Positions 7,494 to 15,657 of a stretch of DNA of 47,326 bases are shown here, one piece after another. Numbering within the stretch: the first letter of the stretch is position 1; each line of letters opens with the position of its first letter. The notes beneath the pieces were generated by a model. It worked only from the letters and a program-made list of their open reading frames with translations, ran no database searches and had not been told where the DNA came from. The DNA comes from an uncultured Collinsella sp. (GTDB lineage: Bacteria; Actinomycetota; Coriobacteriia; Coriobacteriales; Coriobacteriaceae). Both the position numbers and the translations under genes were made by a program. The stretch spans positions 1-47,326 of the forward strand of contig CAJLVJ010000010.1 in the NCBI GenBank assembly GCA_905210085.1. Reading direction: 5' to 3'.

Positions 7494-8873
7494 ATGAACA
7501 CCGAGGAAATTGCGCGCATCGTCGGCGAGCAGCGCGCCTACTTTAAGACGCACGCTACGTTTGATGTCGATGCTCGACGTCGTGCGCTCGTGAGTTTACG
7601 CGATGCGGTACGGGCGCACGAGGCCGATATTGCCCATGCGCTCAAGACCGATTTGGGAAAATCGCATGACGAGGCCTATATGTGCGAGATTGGCACATCG
7701 CTTTCCGAGATTCGTCATCAGATCGCTCATGTGGCTCAATGGAGTCGTCCGCGCCTGCGTCCGTGCGACCTTGCCAATGCCGTGAGTGTGTGCAAGACGC
7801 AAGCCGTGCCCTATGGCGTCACGCTCATCATGGCTCCGTGGAACTACCCGTTTTTGCTGACGCTCGAGCCGCTCGCCGGCGCCCTTGCCGCGGGCAATAC
7901 CGTGGTCATCAAGCCGAGCGCATATGCTCCGGCGTCGAGCGCGGTGCTCAAGCAAATCTGTGAAGAGGCATTTAATCCGCGCCTGGTGACGGTTGTCGAG
8001 GGCGGGCGCGCCGAAAACGAAGCGCTGCTCGATGAGTGCTGGGACAAGATCTTCTTTACCGGTAGCGTTCCGGTCGGCAAACTCGTTATGGAGCGCGCAA
8101 GTAAAAACCTTACGCCCGTGACGCTTGAGCTGGGCGGAAAGAGCCCCTGCATCGTGGATGCGACGGCAAACTTGAAGGTTGCGGCACGGCGTATCGCCTT
8201 TGGTAAATGGCTCAACGTGGGGCAGACCTGCGTGGCGCCCGACTACCTGTTGGTCGATACGCGCGTGCACGACGAACTGCTGGATCTCATCAAGGAGGAG
8301 GTCCGTCGCATGTTTGGCGAGCATCCGCTCGATAACGAGGACTACGGGCATATCGTCAACACCAAGCATTTTGCGCGCGTGCGCGGGCTGATAGATTCCG
8401 ATAAGGTCGTGCTTGGAGGTACCGCGCGCGAGGCCTCGCTCAAGATCGAGCCGACGATTTTGGACGGCGTGGCCCCCGATGACGCCGTAATGCAGGAGGA
8501 GATTTTCGGTCCCATCTTGCCGGTGCTGACGTTTGAGAGCCTAGACGAGGCTGAAGCGTTTATTACGGATCGTCCGACGCCGCTGGCCCTGTATATCTTT
8601 AGCCAGGACCGTGCGGCTCAGCAGCGCTTTGTGCGCTACGTGCCCTTTGGCGGCGGCTGCGTCAACGACACCATCATGCATTTGGCCACGAGCCATATGG
8701 GCTTTGGCGGCATGGGCGCGAGCGGTATGGGCCAGTACCATGGCCGCGAGAGCTTCGATGCGTTTAGTCACAAGAAGAGCATCGTGAACAAGGCAACCTG
8801 GCTGGACGTGCCGTTTCGGTATGCGCCCTACGTAAGCTGGAAGCACAAATTCGTGCGCATGTTTGTGCATTAG
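7494..8873 (+). CDS. Aldehyde dehydrogenase, class 3 type
   Basis: This 459-residue NAD(P)-dependent aldehyde dehydrogenase oxidises an aldehyde to an acid. It shows MAPWNYPF, the Rossmann FTGSVPVGK, catalytic Glu212 in ELGGKSP, the nucleophile Cys246 in GQTCVAPDY, and EEIFGPILPV near the C-terminal half. The length and GQTCVAPDY pattern fit the class 3 / fatty-aldehyde (short-form) branch. AGGAGG precedes the ATG, and the gene is coupled to the alcohol dehydrogenase by a 9-base gap. Confidence 0.93.
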   Translation: MNTEEIARIVGEQRAYFKTHATFDVDARRRALVSLRDAVRAHEADIAHALKTDLGKSHDEAYMCEIGTSLSEIRHQIAHVAQWSRPRLRPCDLANAVSVCKTQAVPYGVTLIMAPWNYPFLLTLEPLAGALAAGNTVVIKPSAYAPASSAVLKQICEEAFNPRLVTVVEGGRAENEALLDECWDKIFFTGSVPVGKLVMERASKNLTPVTLELGGKSPCIVDATANLKVAARRIAFGKWLNVGQTCVAPDYLLVDTRVHDELLDLIKEEVRRMFGEHPLDNEDYGHIVNTKHFARVRGLIDSDKVVLGGTAREASLKIEPTILDGVAPDDAVMQEEIFGPILPVLTFESLDEAEAFITDRPTPLALYIFSQDRAAQQRFVRYVPFGGGCVNDTIMHLATSHMGFGGMGASGMGQYHGRESFDAFSHKKSIVNKATWLDVPFRYAPYVSWKHKFVRMFVH

Positions 8874-8997
8874 AATCAGATGGCGTAGCGACAAACGGTC
8901 GAAAAGACACGAGGTGGGGCGAATTTGTGTCCGCACGAGTTCGTAGACTTCTCAATAAGGTTAAGCGCCGGTTTATCCGGCCGTTAGAGGAGTTGCC

Positions 8998-9324
8998 ATG
9001 TACGAGCCTTCACGTGTTCTTCTGTCGTTTCATATTGCGGGATTTCAGTATGCCGACGGCGCTTTGGTCCTAGGCGATCTTAAAGCGGGCGATAAACTGA
9101 CGCTGTGCGCCGAGCGCGATAATCCCCATGATCCCAAGGCGGTTGCGATCTACTATGGCAAGACCAAACTTGGCTATGTTCCTGGAAACGAGGTCGGCCC
9201 GCTGTCCTTGATGATGTATTACGGCCATGAGGACGTATTTGAGGCCCGCGTGCAGCAGGTTGCTCCCGAGCGCAGCCCGTGGCATCAGGTGCGCGTTGGC
9301 CTCTACGTGGTGGACGCTCGCTAA
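8998..9324 (+). CDS. HIRAN-domain protein
   Basis: This 108-residue protein is almost entirely a HIRAN domain. It has FHIAGFQYADG, a LKAGDKLTL turn, the diagnostic ERDNPHDPKAVAIYYG, and LGYVPGNEV. HIRAN domains bind DNA or 3' ends when fused to helicases such as HLTF and also occur alone in bacteria, where their role is not settled. GAGG precedes the ATG by a few bases. A small gene follows after 18 bases, and a phosphoesterase after that, so all three may be read together. Confidence 0.88.
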   Translation: MYEPSRVLLSFHIAGFQYADGALVLGDLKAGDKLTLCAERDNPHDPKAVAIYYGKTKLGYVPGNEVGPLSLMMYYGHEDVFEARVQQVAPERSPWHQVRVGLYVVDAR

Positions 9325-9342
9325 TCGGCAAGGGAGGCGGCC

Positions 9343-9522
9343 ATGTTTGATGGCGATGATCTGTTCGATCTGACAGACGATCCGGTTGAGTGGGATATGC
9401 TGCTCGATGACGATGAGTTGGAGCAGGATCGTAAGAAGCGCCAGGACAAGAACGCCCAGGGTGACGCGTCGAAAAAGAAAGACAAGCGCCGCCGCGGACT
9501 GTTCGGCGGGCTCTTTGGATAA
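9343..9522 (+). CDS. Small protein, acidic N-terminus and basic C-terminus (59 aa)
   Basis: This short frame starts at an ATG preceded by AAGGGAGG and ends with TAA at 9520-9522. The first ~28 residues are strongly acidic (DDLFDLTDDP, LLDDDELEQ). The next ~25 are lysine/arginine rich (DRKKRQDK, KKKDKRRR), and the tail is GLFGGLFG, a possible short amphipathic or membrane-touching end. I do not recognise the family. The good ribosome site and tight spacing after the HIRAN gene argue that it is real. Confidence 0.7.
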   Translation: MFDGDDLFDLTDDPVEWDMLLDDDELEQDRKKRQDKNAQGDASKKKDKRRRGLFGGLFG

Positions 9523-9588
9523 CCCCCGCATCGCTGCGTCTGTATACTTAGCACGAGTTGAACACGTTGCGAAATGAGGGCATAGACG

Positions 9589-10134
9589 ATGATGTGGTTT
9601 ACCGCCGACCTGCACCTGGGCGATACGAATATCTTGCGCGACATGGACCGGCCGTTTGGCTCGGTCGAGGAGATGAACCGCAAGGTCATCGATGCCATCA
9701 ATGAGTGCGCGGCTGCGGATGACCGTCTCTACATCCTGGGAGACTTTACCTATCGTTTGCCCCTAGCGGATGCCGTGCACCTGCGCGAGCGTATCGAATG
9801 CAAGAACGTGACGCTCATCCGCGGTAACCATGACGGCGACTGGGAAGATCCCGACGTGCCGCAAATTTGGGAAGACGTGCGTGATTACCTGGAGATTGCT
9901 CCCGGCTATGCCAAGGGCCATCGTCTGGTTATGAGCCACTACCCCATGCTCAGCTGGAATGGCAAGGCGCGTGGCGCCATCATGCTGCACGGGCATATCC
10001 ACAGCAGGGGAGACCGCACCAACGCACGCAACCGCGATCGCGAACGCCCCATTTACCGCTACGATGTGGGCCTCGACGCCAATGACTACAAGCCCGTAAG
10101 CCGAGACCAGATCTTGAGCTTCTTTGGACTGTAG
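9589..10134 (+). CDS. Metallophosphoesterase, calcineurin-like
   Basis: This 181-residue protein has the full calcineurin-type metal site set: FTADLHLGD, LGDFTYR, RGNHDGD, MSHYPML and the closing LHGHIHSRGD. The family hydrolyses phosphomonoesters or diesters at a dimetal centre. The compact size and GNHD/GHIHS motifs match the YfcE-like or phage-like small phosphoesterases. Substrate is unknown. GAGGG lies before two adjacent ATGs (9589 and 9592), and either could be used. An imperfect hairpin at 10156-10186 follows. Confidence 0.9.
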   Translation: MMWFTADLHLGDTNILRDMDRPFGSVEEMNRKVIDAINECAAADDRLYILGDFTYRLPLADAVHLRERIECKNVTLIRGNHDGDWEDPDVPQIWEDVRDYLEIAPGYAKGHRLVMSHYPMLSWNGKARGAIMLHGHIHSRGDRTNARNRDRERPIYRYDVGLDANDYKPVSRDQILSFFGL

Positions 10135-10155
10135 CTGCAAGTGCAGGTAGAATGA

Positions 10156-10189
10156 ACGCGCCGTGTGGATGGTCTACACGGTGCGTTTT
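10156..10189 (+). terminator. Probable weak terminator after the phosphoesterase
   Basis: ACGCGCCGTGT (10156-10166) pairs with ACACGGTGCGT (10176-10186) with one G-U, followed by only TTTT. It separates the phosphoesterase from the antiterminator gene. Confidence 0.5.
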
Positions 10190-10207
10190 AGTAGGAGCGA
10201 TGATTCC

Positions 10208-11044
10208 ATGAGGGCTATCCAGCGCATTAACCACAACGCTGCCATCTGCGAAGACGGAGCGGGGCGCCAGCTCATCGCGTTGGGTCGCGGCATCGGCTTT
10301 GGCGACATGCCGCACGAGGTCGACCTGGACGTCGTCACGCGCACCTTTTACGGCATCGATTCAAAGTATCTGGTGTTCATCGACGAGGTCGACCCCGAGG
10401 TGCTTGAGTTTTCTGCTCAGCTGGCAGATATTGCGACCGGACAGCTTTCGTACGAATTGAGTCCTAATCTGCCCATTACGCTGGCAGATCATATCCAGTT
10501 TGCCATTAAGCGCGCCCGTGAACATATGGTGGTGTCGTTGCCGCTCAAGCGCGATCTGGAGCAGTTGCATCCTATTGAGTATCGATTGGGCGAGCTAGCC
10601 GTTCGCGGCATTAAGAAAACTTTTGCCGTTCGCATGCCCCAGAGTGAGGCCGCGGGTATCGCCATGTCGATTATCAATGCGGCGATTAAGCCGAGCGAGC
10701 GGCGCGTACTTGCCGAACAACACGAGGAGCATCTCCTCGATATGACGGTTGCGATTATTCAAGAAGAGTTGGGCGTGACGGTCGATCGCTCGTCGTTTGC
10801 CTTTACTCGCTTTGCCACCCATGTGCGGTATCTGCTCGACCGTGTGGCAAAGAAAGAGCCGATTGACACCGAGAATTCCGGTCTCTACGACGTGCTCGTG
10901 GAGCAATATCCTGCGGCATCGCGCTGCGCTCATCGTATCGACGCTCTGATTCAAGAGGCCTTTGGCGAGCCATTGGCCCAAGAAGAGCTCGTCTATCTGA
11001 TCATGCACGTGAATCGCGTGGCTCCTGCAAGTTTGAATAAATAG
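10208..11044 (+). CDS. licT: BglG/LicT-family transcriptional antiterminator
   Basis: This 278-residue protein has the family architecture. A ~55-residue RNA-binding CAT domain (AIQRINHNAAICED, LIALGRGIGFG) is followed by two PTS-regulation domains, PRD1 (about 65-165) and PRD2 (about 170-275). The PRDs contain the histidines expected to be phosphorylated by PTS proteins (LADHIQFAIKRA, FATHVRYLLDR, LVYLIMHVNR). Members bind a ribonucleic antiterminator RNA and let transcription pass a terminator when their sugar is present. A matching RNA target lies just downstream before a PTS gene, so the regulatory partner is clear. I chose the ATG at 10208 because TAGGAG lies upstream. Confidence 0.93.
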   Translation: MRAIQRINHNAAICEDGAGRQLIALGRGIGFGDMPHEVDLDVVTRTFYGIDSKYLVFIDEVDPEVLEFSAQLADIATGQLSYELSPNLPITLADHIQFAIKRAREHMVVSLPLKRDLEQLHPIEYRLGELAVRGIKKTFAVRMPQSEAAGIAMSIINAAIKPSERRVLAEQHEEHLLDMTVAIIQEELGVTVDRSSFAFTRFATHVRYLLDRVAKKEPIDTENSGLYDVLVEQYPAASRCAHRIDALIQEAFGEPLAQEELVYLIMHVNRVAPASLNK

Positions 11045-11139
11045 GGTCTCTGGCGTTTTATTTCCGTCGTAGTGACCGTTCGTAGGTCGTTTTCTACCGT
11101 TTGTCGGTAATCTGAGTCGCAGTAAACGTATCTGCCGCA

Positions 11140-11145
11140 TATACT
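11140..11145 (+). promoter_or_regulatory. Candidate -10 box (TATACT) ahead of the antiterminator RNA
   Basis: TATACT lies just upstream of the antiterminator RNA and in the right place to start the PTS leader. No convincing -35 lies 17 bases upstream, so this is tentative. Confidence 0.3.
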
Positions 11146-11156
11146 CGCCATGTGTT

Positions 11157-11246
11157 GGGTGTTACTCACGGCGCAGCTCCGAGAGGCACTACCGATTCTG
11201 CCGAGGCCATTATTGGGTCTCTGTCGGTTGTGCGCGGGGCTTTTTT
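11157..11246 (+). promoter_or_regulatory. Ribonucleic antiterminator (RAT) overlapping an intrinsic terminator
   Basis: GGGTGTTACT (11157-11166) and AGGCACTACC (11184-11193) flank a short stem, matching the BglG/LicT target pattern GG-x-TGTTACT ... AGGCA-x-ACC. The second half is shared with the terminator. GCACTACCGA (11186-11195) pairs with TCGGTTGTGC (11224-11233), and GCTCCG (11176-11181) pairs with CGGGGC next to a six-T run (11241-11246). Only one of the two structures can form, so antiterminator binding should expose the downstream PTS gene to transcription. Confidence 0.87.
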
Positions 11247-11385
11247 CATGTCGATCCACCCGGGAATCACATGTAATCAAATCTCTTGCCAACGGGCATC
11301 GCGTGCTGCGCAGGCGCGAGCGGAATCGTGCGTCCTGGCGCTGTGAAACCCCACAGACCTTTAGTTGGAAGAGAAGGGATTCGAC

Positions 11386-12834
11386 ATGGCTGTCGATAAC
11401 AAGAAGATTGCCGAGGATGTGCTTGCTGCCGTCGGCGGCGCCTCCAATGTGACGAACGCGACGCACTGCATGACCCGCCTGCGTCTGAACCTTAAGGATC
11501 AGTCCATCCCCAATGACGATGAAGTTGAGAAGATCAAGGGCGTACTGGGTGCACAGTGGTCTGGCGGCCAGTATCAGGTCATCATTGGCCAGAACGTGCC
11601 GAAGGTCTACGACGCCGCCATTGCGCTGGGAGTTAAGGGCGAAGGCTCCATTGACGAGAACCTCGATGGCGGCACCAAGGAGCCGCTGACGCTCAAGACT
11701 GCGGGCAACAAGATTCTCAACTATCTCTCCAAGACCATGGTTATGACGATCCCCATTATCATGGGTGCTGCCATGTTCCGTACTATCGCCGTGGTTTGCG
11801 GTGACGGCATGCTCGGCATTTGGTCTGCCGATTCCGACATCTACAACTTCTTCTACAACTGGATTTACAACGCCGGTTATTACTTCCTTCCCGTTTATTT
11901 GGGTTGGGCTGCTGCGAAGCAGCTTGGCTGCAGCCAGCCGCTCGGCATGATGCTCGGCGGTGTGCTCATTGCTCCTGAGTTCATGACGATGGTCAACGCT
12001 GCAGCGGATTCGGGCGTAACGACCACCATGGTCTACGGCGTGCTGCCGGCCCAGCTGAACAACTATTCCTCCACCGTACTCCCCATGGTTCTGTCCATGC
12101 CGGTGCTTATGGTCGTCGAGAAGTTCATGAAGAAGGTCGTTCCCGACATGCTCTCTACGGTGTTTGTACCCGTGGGCACTATGGCCGTTATGATCCCCGT
12201 TTCGTTGTGCGTGCTGGCTCCGATCGGCTCCATCCTGGGCAGCATGGTCGGCAACTTTATGTTCGGTCTCGGTAACGCCGGCGGCATCGTCACCATCCTC
12301 TCCCTCGTCGTCATTGCCGCACTTTGGGAGTTCCTGGTTATGACCGGTATGCACCAGGTCCTGCTTGCCCTTGGTATTGTGCAGCTGCTCACCCTGGGCT
12401 CCGACTCCTGCGTTATGGTCGCGGCCGGTATCTCTCAGTTCGCTACGTGGGGCATGGCCTTCGGTGCCTTCCTGCGCCTTAAGGAGACCGACGAGAAGGG
12501 CGCCATGCTCGGCTTCTCGCTCTCCGGTATCGTGGGCGGCGTGACGGAGCCCGCACTGTATGGCTGTGGCTTTAAGTACACTCGCTGCCTGGGCGCCATG
12601 GTTGCCGGCGGTGCTATCGGCGGTTTGATCGCAGCCCTCACCAATGTGACAACGTATGTTCTGGGCGCGACCAATATTCTGGGCGTCACCGGCTTTGTTG
12701 CCGGCGGAACGGCTAATCTCGTCTGGGGTTGCGTTGCATCGGGCGCTGCATTTGTTGCCGCCGCTGCCATCGCCTACCTCTTTGGCTTTAGCAAGGATCA
12801 GCTCGAGGAAGATGTTGCTGCCGCTAAGGCTTAA
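11386..12834 (+). CDS. PTS system EIIBC component, beta-glucoside/sugar family
   Basis: This 482-residue protein phosphorylates and imports a sugar. Residues 1-90 form the EIIB domain, with phosphorylated Cys28 in THCMTRLRLNL. The rest is a polytopic EIIC domain (KTMVMTIPIIMGAAMF, PVYLGWAAAKQLG, and the GGVTEPALYG sugar-site block near 380). There is no C-terminal EIIA domain, so EIIA must come from elsewhere. The ATG at 11386 is preceded by GAAGGG. Expression is probably gated by the antiterminator RNA at 11157 and the LicT-type protein at 10208. The next gene is a ChbG-type deacetylase, hinting at an acetylated amino-sugar or disaccharide, but the substrate is not proven. Confidence 0.93.
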   Translation: MAVDNKKIAEDVLAAVGGASNVTNATHCMTRLRLNLKDQSIPNDDEVEKIKGVLGAQWSGGQYQVIIGQNVPKVYDAAIALGVKGEGSIDENLDGGTKEPLTLKTAGNKILNYLSKTMVMTIPIIMGAAMFRTIAVVCGDGMLGIWSADSDIYNFFYNWIYNAGYYFLPVYLGWAAAKQLGCSQPLGMMLGGVLIAPEFMTMVNAAADSGVTTTMVYGVLPAQLNNYSSTVLPMVLSMPVLMVVEKFMKKVVPDMLSTVFVPVGTMAVMIPVSLCVLAPIGSILGSMVGNFMFGLGNAGGIVTILSLVVIAALWEFLVMTGMHQVLLALGIVQLLTLGSDSCVMVAAGISQFATWGMAFGAFLRLKETDEKGAMLGFSLSGIVGGVTEPALYGCGFKYTRCLGAMVAGGAIGGLIAALTNVTTYVLGATNILGVTGFVAGGTANLVWGCVASGAAFVAAAAIAYLFGFSKDQLEEDVAAAKA

Positions 12835-12862
12835 GACATCTGTTTAGGTAGGATAATTACCT

Positions 12863-12894
12863 GGGGCACTTGGCTACACTCCAAGTGCCCCTTT
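12863..12894 (+). terminator. Hairpin after the PTS gene
   Basis: A perfect 11-bp stem, GGGGCACTTGG (12863-12873) with CCAAGTGCCCC (12881-12891), is followed by only TTTCC. It may be a partial terminator that lowers expression of the deacetylase gene starting 19 bases later. Confidence 0.65.
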
Positions 12895-12912
12895 CCATAG
12901 ATTGGAGTCGTT

Positions 12913-13677
12913 GTGAAGCAATTGCTTATTCGTGCCGATGATCTTGGTTATTCGTACGCCGTTGACTTGGGGATCGCCCGCAGCGTCAACGAGGGCTTGG
13001 TGCGCTCGGCGGGCCTTATGCCAAATATGCCCGAGGCCGAGCGTGGGTGGTCGCTCGTGGCGGATGCCGATATTGCAGTGGGCCAGCATACCAACGTGTG
13101 CCTGGGCAAGCCGTGTGCCGACCCGGCGCTCATCCCGAGCATGCTCAACGAGAACGGCGAGTTCCATAGCAGCCGTACCTTCCGCGAGCATTTTAAGCGC
13201 GGCGAGGAGCTGATAGACTTCGACGAGGCCTGCATCGAGATTCGTGCGCAGCACGACCGCCTTGTCGAGATTGTGGGCCGCGAGCCCGATTACTTTGAGG
13301 CCCATGCCGTCATGAGCAAAAATCTTAACCGAGCGATCTCGACGGTTGCTCAGGAGCTGGGCCTTAAGGAGCAAAAGGCAAGCTTCGACCCGACGGCGGT
13401 GGTGCGTTGCGGAGATACCGACCTGCGCATGGTGATGCGCTCGATGGAACCGGGCTACGAGCCCAAAGAGGCAATCATGCAGACGGTTCGCGAGATGTCC
13501 GACGGCGAGGCGGTCGTCTTTGTGTGTCACCCGGGTTATCTCGATCGCTTTATTCTCGAGAACAGCTCGCTTACGAACGATCGTACCAAGGAGGTCGATG
13601 CGCTGATCGATCCTGAGCTGCGCGCTTGGCTCGAGTCTCAACCTGATCTTCGCCTGATCGACTTCCGCGACCTGTAA
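12913..13677 (+). CDS. ChbG/YdjC-family carbohydrate deacetylase
   Basis: This 254-residue protein fits the ChbG/YdjC family, which removes N-acetyl groups from chitobiose-type disaccharides and related sugars. It has RADDLGYS with the metal-binding acid pair, GQHTNVCLGKP, a central EAHAVMS segment, and CHPGYLD near the C-terminus. The start is GTG with TTGGAG 7 bases upstream. Placement after the PTS EIIBC suggests it acts on the imported phosphorylated sugar. No glycoside hydrolase is present in the module to finish the pathway. Confidence 0.87.
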   Translation: MKQLLIRADDLGYSYAVDLGIARSVNEGLVRSAGLMPNMPEAERGWSLVADADIAVGQHTNVCLGKPCADPALIPSMLNENGEFHSSRTFREHFKRGEELIDFDEACIEIRAQHDRLVEIVGREPDYFEAHAVMSKNLNRAISTVAQELGLKEQKASFDPTAVVRCGDTDLRMVMRSMEPGYEPKEAIMQTVREMSDGEAVVFVCHPGYLDRFILENSSLTNDRTKEVDALIDPELRAWLESQPDLRLIDFRDL

Positions 13678-13684
13678 GGACCCA

Positions 13685-13762
13685 AACCACCACAAAGGCG
13701 CACTGTGTCCCCTTTGTGGTGGTTCTGGCGCCGCCGCCATAATGGCAACGGCGCCTTTTTTT
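13685..13762 (+). terminator. Double hairpin terminator after the deacetylase
   Basis: The first perfect 14-bp stem is 13685-13698 / 13711-13724. A second stem, GGCGCCG (13727-13733) with CGGCGCC (13749-13755), ends in a seven-T run. The second is a strong intrinsic terminator and closes the sugar module. Confidence 0.9.
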
Positions 13763-13820
13763 GTCCGTACGGCGCGGTAGAGTGTAGGCGGTTGAAATTT
13801 GCGTCCATCGAGGAGCTGCT

Positions 13821-15578
13821 ATGAATGAGATCAAGTGCCCGCATTGTGGCGAAGTCTTTAAGGTCGATGCGTCTGGCTATGCGGATATTGTCAAGCAAGT
13901 GCGCGATGCCGAGTTTTCGCGCGACCTGGATGAGCGTGTGAAGGCAGTCCAGCGCGAGGGCGAGCAGGCGCTGGAGCTTGAGCGCTCGCGTTCGACGGCT
14001 GCCTTGCAAAAGGCAGAGTCTCAGCGCAACGCTCAGCTCGTTGAGCAGAAGAACGCTGCGGCTCAGCAGCTGGCACAAGAGGTCGCCAAGCGCGATGCCG
14101 AGCTTGCCGAGTTGCGCGCCAAGCTCGAGGGCGCTGCCGCAGAGCGCGAGAGCGCAAGTCAGCGTGCGGCGGTTGAGGCCCGTGCCGATGCTCAGAAGGA
14201 GAATGCTGAGCTTCAGCGCGAGATCGACAATTTGCGTGCGCAGCTGGGACGCAAAGATGACGAAGCCAAGCTTGCCGAGTCGGCGGCGCGCAACGCTGCT
14301 CAAAACGATTTAGCTGCACGTGATGCTCAGATTGCCGAGCTGCAGGCCAGGCTTGCCGCGGCTGACAAGGCCCAGGAGATGGCGCTTGCCGCTGCCGCGG
14401 CAGAGTCGCAGCGTGAGCTCGATGCCGCTCGTAGCGAGGCCGAGCGCGTGCTTGCTGACTACCGCACGACGGTACAGGAGAAGTTTTCCGCCGCAAAGGC
14501 ACAATCTGAGCAAGAGGCCGAGGGTCTGCGTGCCCAGCTGCGCGAGCAGGAGCTGATGGCAAAAATGAACCTGTCGGAGGCAGTCGCCGCGGCGGAGCGA
14601 GAGCGCGATGAAGCACGTGCCAAGCTGACGAGCGAGCTGGCAGTGCGCGATTCTCGCGAGGAGCAGGCCAAGGCGGCACACGAGCTCGAGCTTGCGCAGG
14701 CCAAGCGCGCGAGCGATGACCTGATTCGCTACAAGGATGAAGAGATTAAGCGCCTTAAGGACATGAAGGTCCGCCTGTCCACCAAGATGGTGGGCGAGTC
14801 GCTCGAGCAGCACTGCGAGACCGAGTTTAACCGTCTGCGCATGACGGCGTTTCCTAACGCGTACTTCGAGAAAGATAACGATGCGTCCGAGGGCACCAAG
14901 GGCGACTTTATCTTCCGCGAGTGCGACGCGAGCGGCAACGAGGTCATTTCGATTATGTTCGAGATGAAAAACGAGAACGATGAGACCGCGACCAAACATA
15001 AAAACGAGGACTTCTTTAAGAAACTCGATCACGATCGTCGCCAAAAGGGCTGTGAGTACGCGGTGCTCTGCACGCTGCTCGAGCCCGAGAGCGAGCTCTA
15101 TAATGCAGGGATAGTCGACGTGAGCTATCGCTACGAGAAGATGTACGTGATCCGTCCGCAGTTCTTCATTCCCATGATTACGCTTCTTCGCAACGCCGCC
15201 ATGGGTTCGCTGCGCTATAAGCAGGAGCTGGCGGAATACAAGCAGCAGAACATCGACGTTACGAACTTCGAAGCCAAGATGGAAAAGTTCAAGAATGATT
15301 TCGGCCGCAACTACGAGATTGCGAGTCGCAAGTTCCAAACGGCAATCGATGAGATCGACAAGACGATTAGCCATCTGCAGAAAACCAAGGAGGCATTGCT
15401 GTCCTCCGAGAACAACCTGCGCCTAGCCAACAAGAAGGCCGACGATCTTACCATTCGCAAGCTCACGTGGGGCAACAAGACCATGAAGGCGGCGTTTGAC
15501 GAGGCGCGCGGGGCTGCGCCAGAGACAAACGATGAGCCCGCCGAGGCGGATTCGTATGAGGTCGAGGATGCCGAGTAA
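13821..15578 (+). CDS. DUF2130 protein: zinc-finger-like N-terminus, coiled coil, nuclease-like C-terminus
   Basis: This 585-residue protein begins with KCPHCGEVFKVD, a single CxxC. A long alanine/glutamate-rich coiled coil follows (about residues 40-310), and then a DUF2130 domain (about 315-500). That domain contains KMVGESLEQHCETEFN, GTKGDFIFRE, and IMFEMKNEND. The D ... ExK spacing resembles a PD-(D/E)xK nuclease core, an inference rather than a demonstrated activity. The family is often seen in bacteria without an assigned role. The gene is monocistronic between two terminators. Confidence 0.85.
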   Translation: MNEIKCPHCGEVFKVDASGYADIVKQVRDAEFSRDLDERVKAVQREGEQALELERSRSTAALQKAESQRNAQLVEQKNAAAQQLAQEVAKRDAELAELRAKLEGAAAERESASQRAAVEARADAQKENAELQREIDNLRAQLGRKDDEAKLAESAARNAAQNDLAARDAQIAELQARLAAADKAQEMALAAAAAESQRELDAARSEAERVLADYRTTVQEKFSAAKAQSEQEAEGLRAQLREQELMAKMNLSEAVAAAERERDEARAKLTSELAVRDSREEQAKAAHELELAQAKRASDDLIRYKDEEIKRLKDMKVRLSTKMVGESLEQHCETEFNRLRMTAFPNAYFEKDNDASEGTKGDFIFRECDASGNEVISIMFEMKNENDETATKHKNEDFFKKLDHDRRQKGCEYAVLCTLLEPESELYNAGIVDVSYRYEKMYVIRPQFFIPMITLLRNAAMGSLRYKQELAEYKQQNIDVTNFEAKMEKFKNDFGRNYEIASRKFQTAIDEIDKTISHLQKTKEALLSSENNLRLANKKADDLTIRKLTWGNKTMKAAFDEARGAAPETNDEPAEADSYEVEDAE

Positions 15579-15597
15579 GGCATAGCGTATAGTGCAA

Positions 15598-15640
15598 AAG
15601 CGGGGCCGTTGGCAATATTGCGAACGGCCCCGCTTCGTTT
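15598..15640. terminator. Bidirectional terminator between convergent genes
   Basis: AAGCGGGGCCGTT (15598-15610) pairs perfectly with AACGGCCCCGCTT (15623-15635). CGTTTT follows on plus and a short A/T stretch follows on minus, serving the DUF2130 and helicase genes. Confidence 0.85.
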
Positions 15641-15657
15641 TGTTCCAGTATGTTCGG

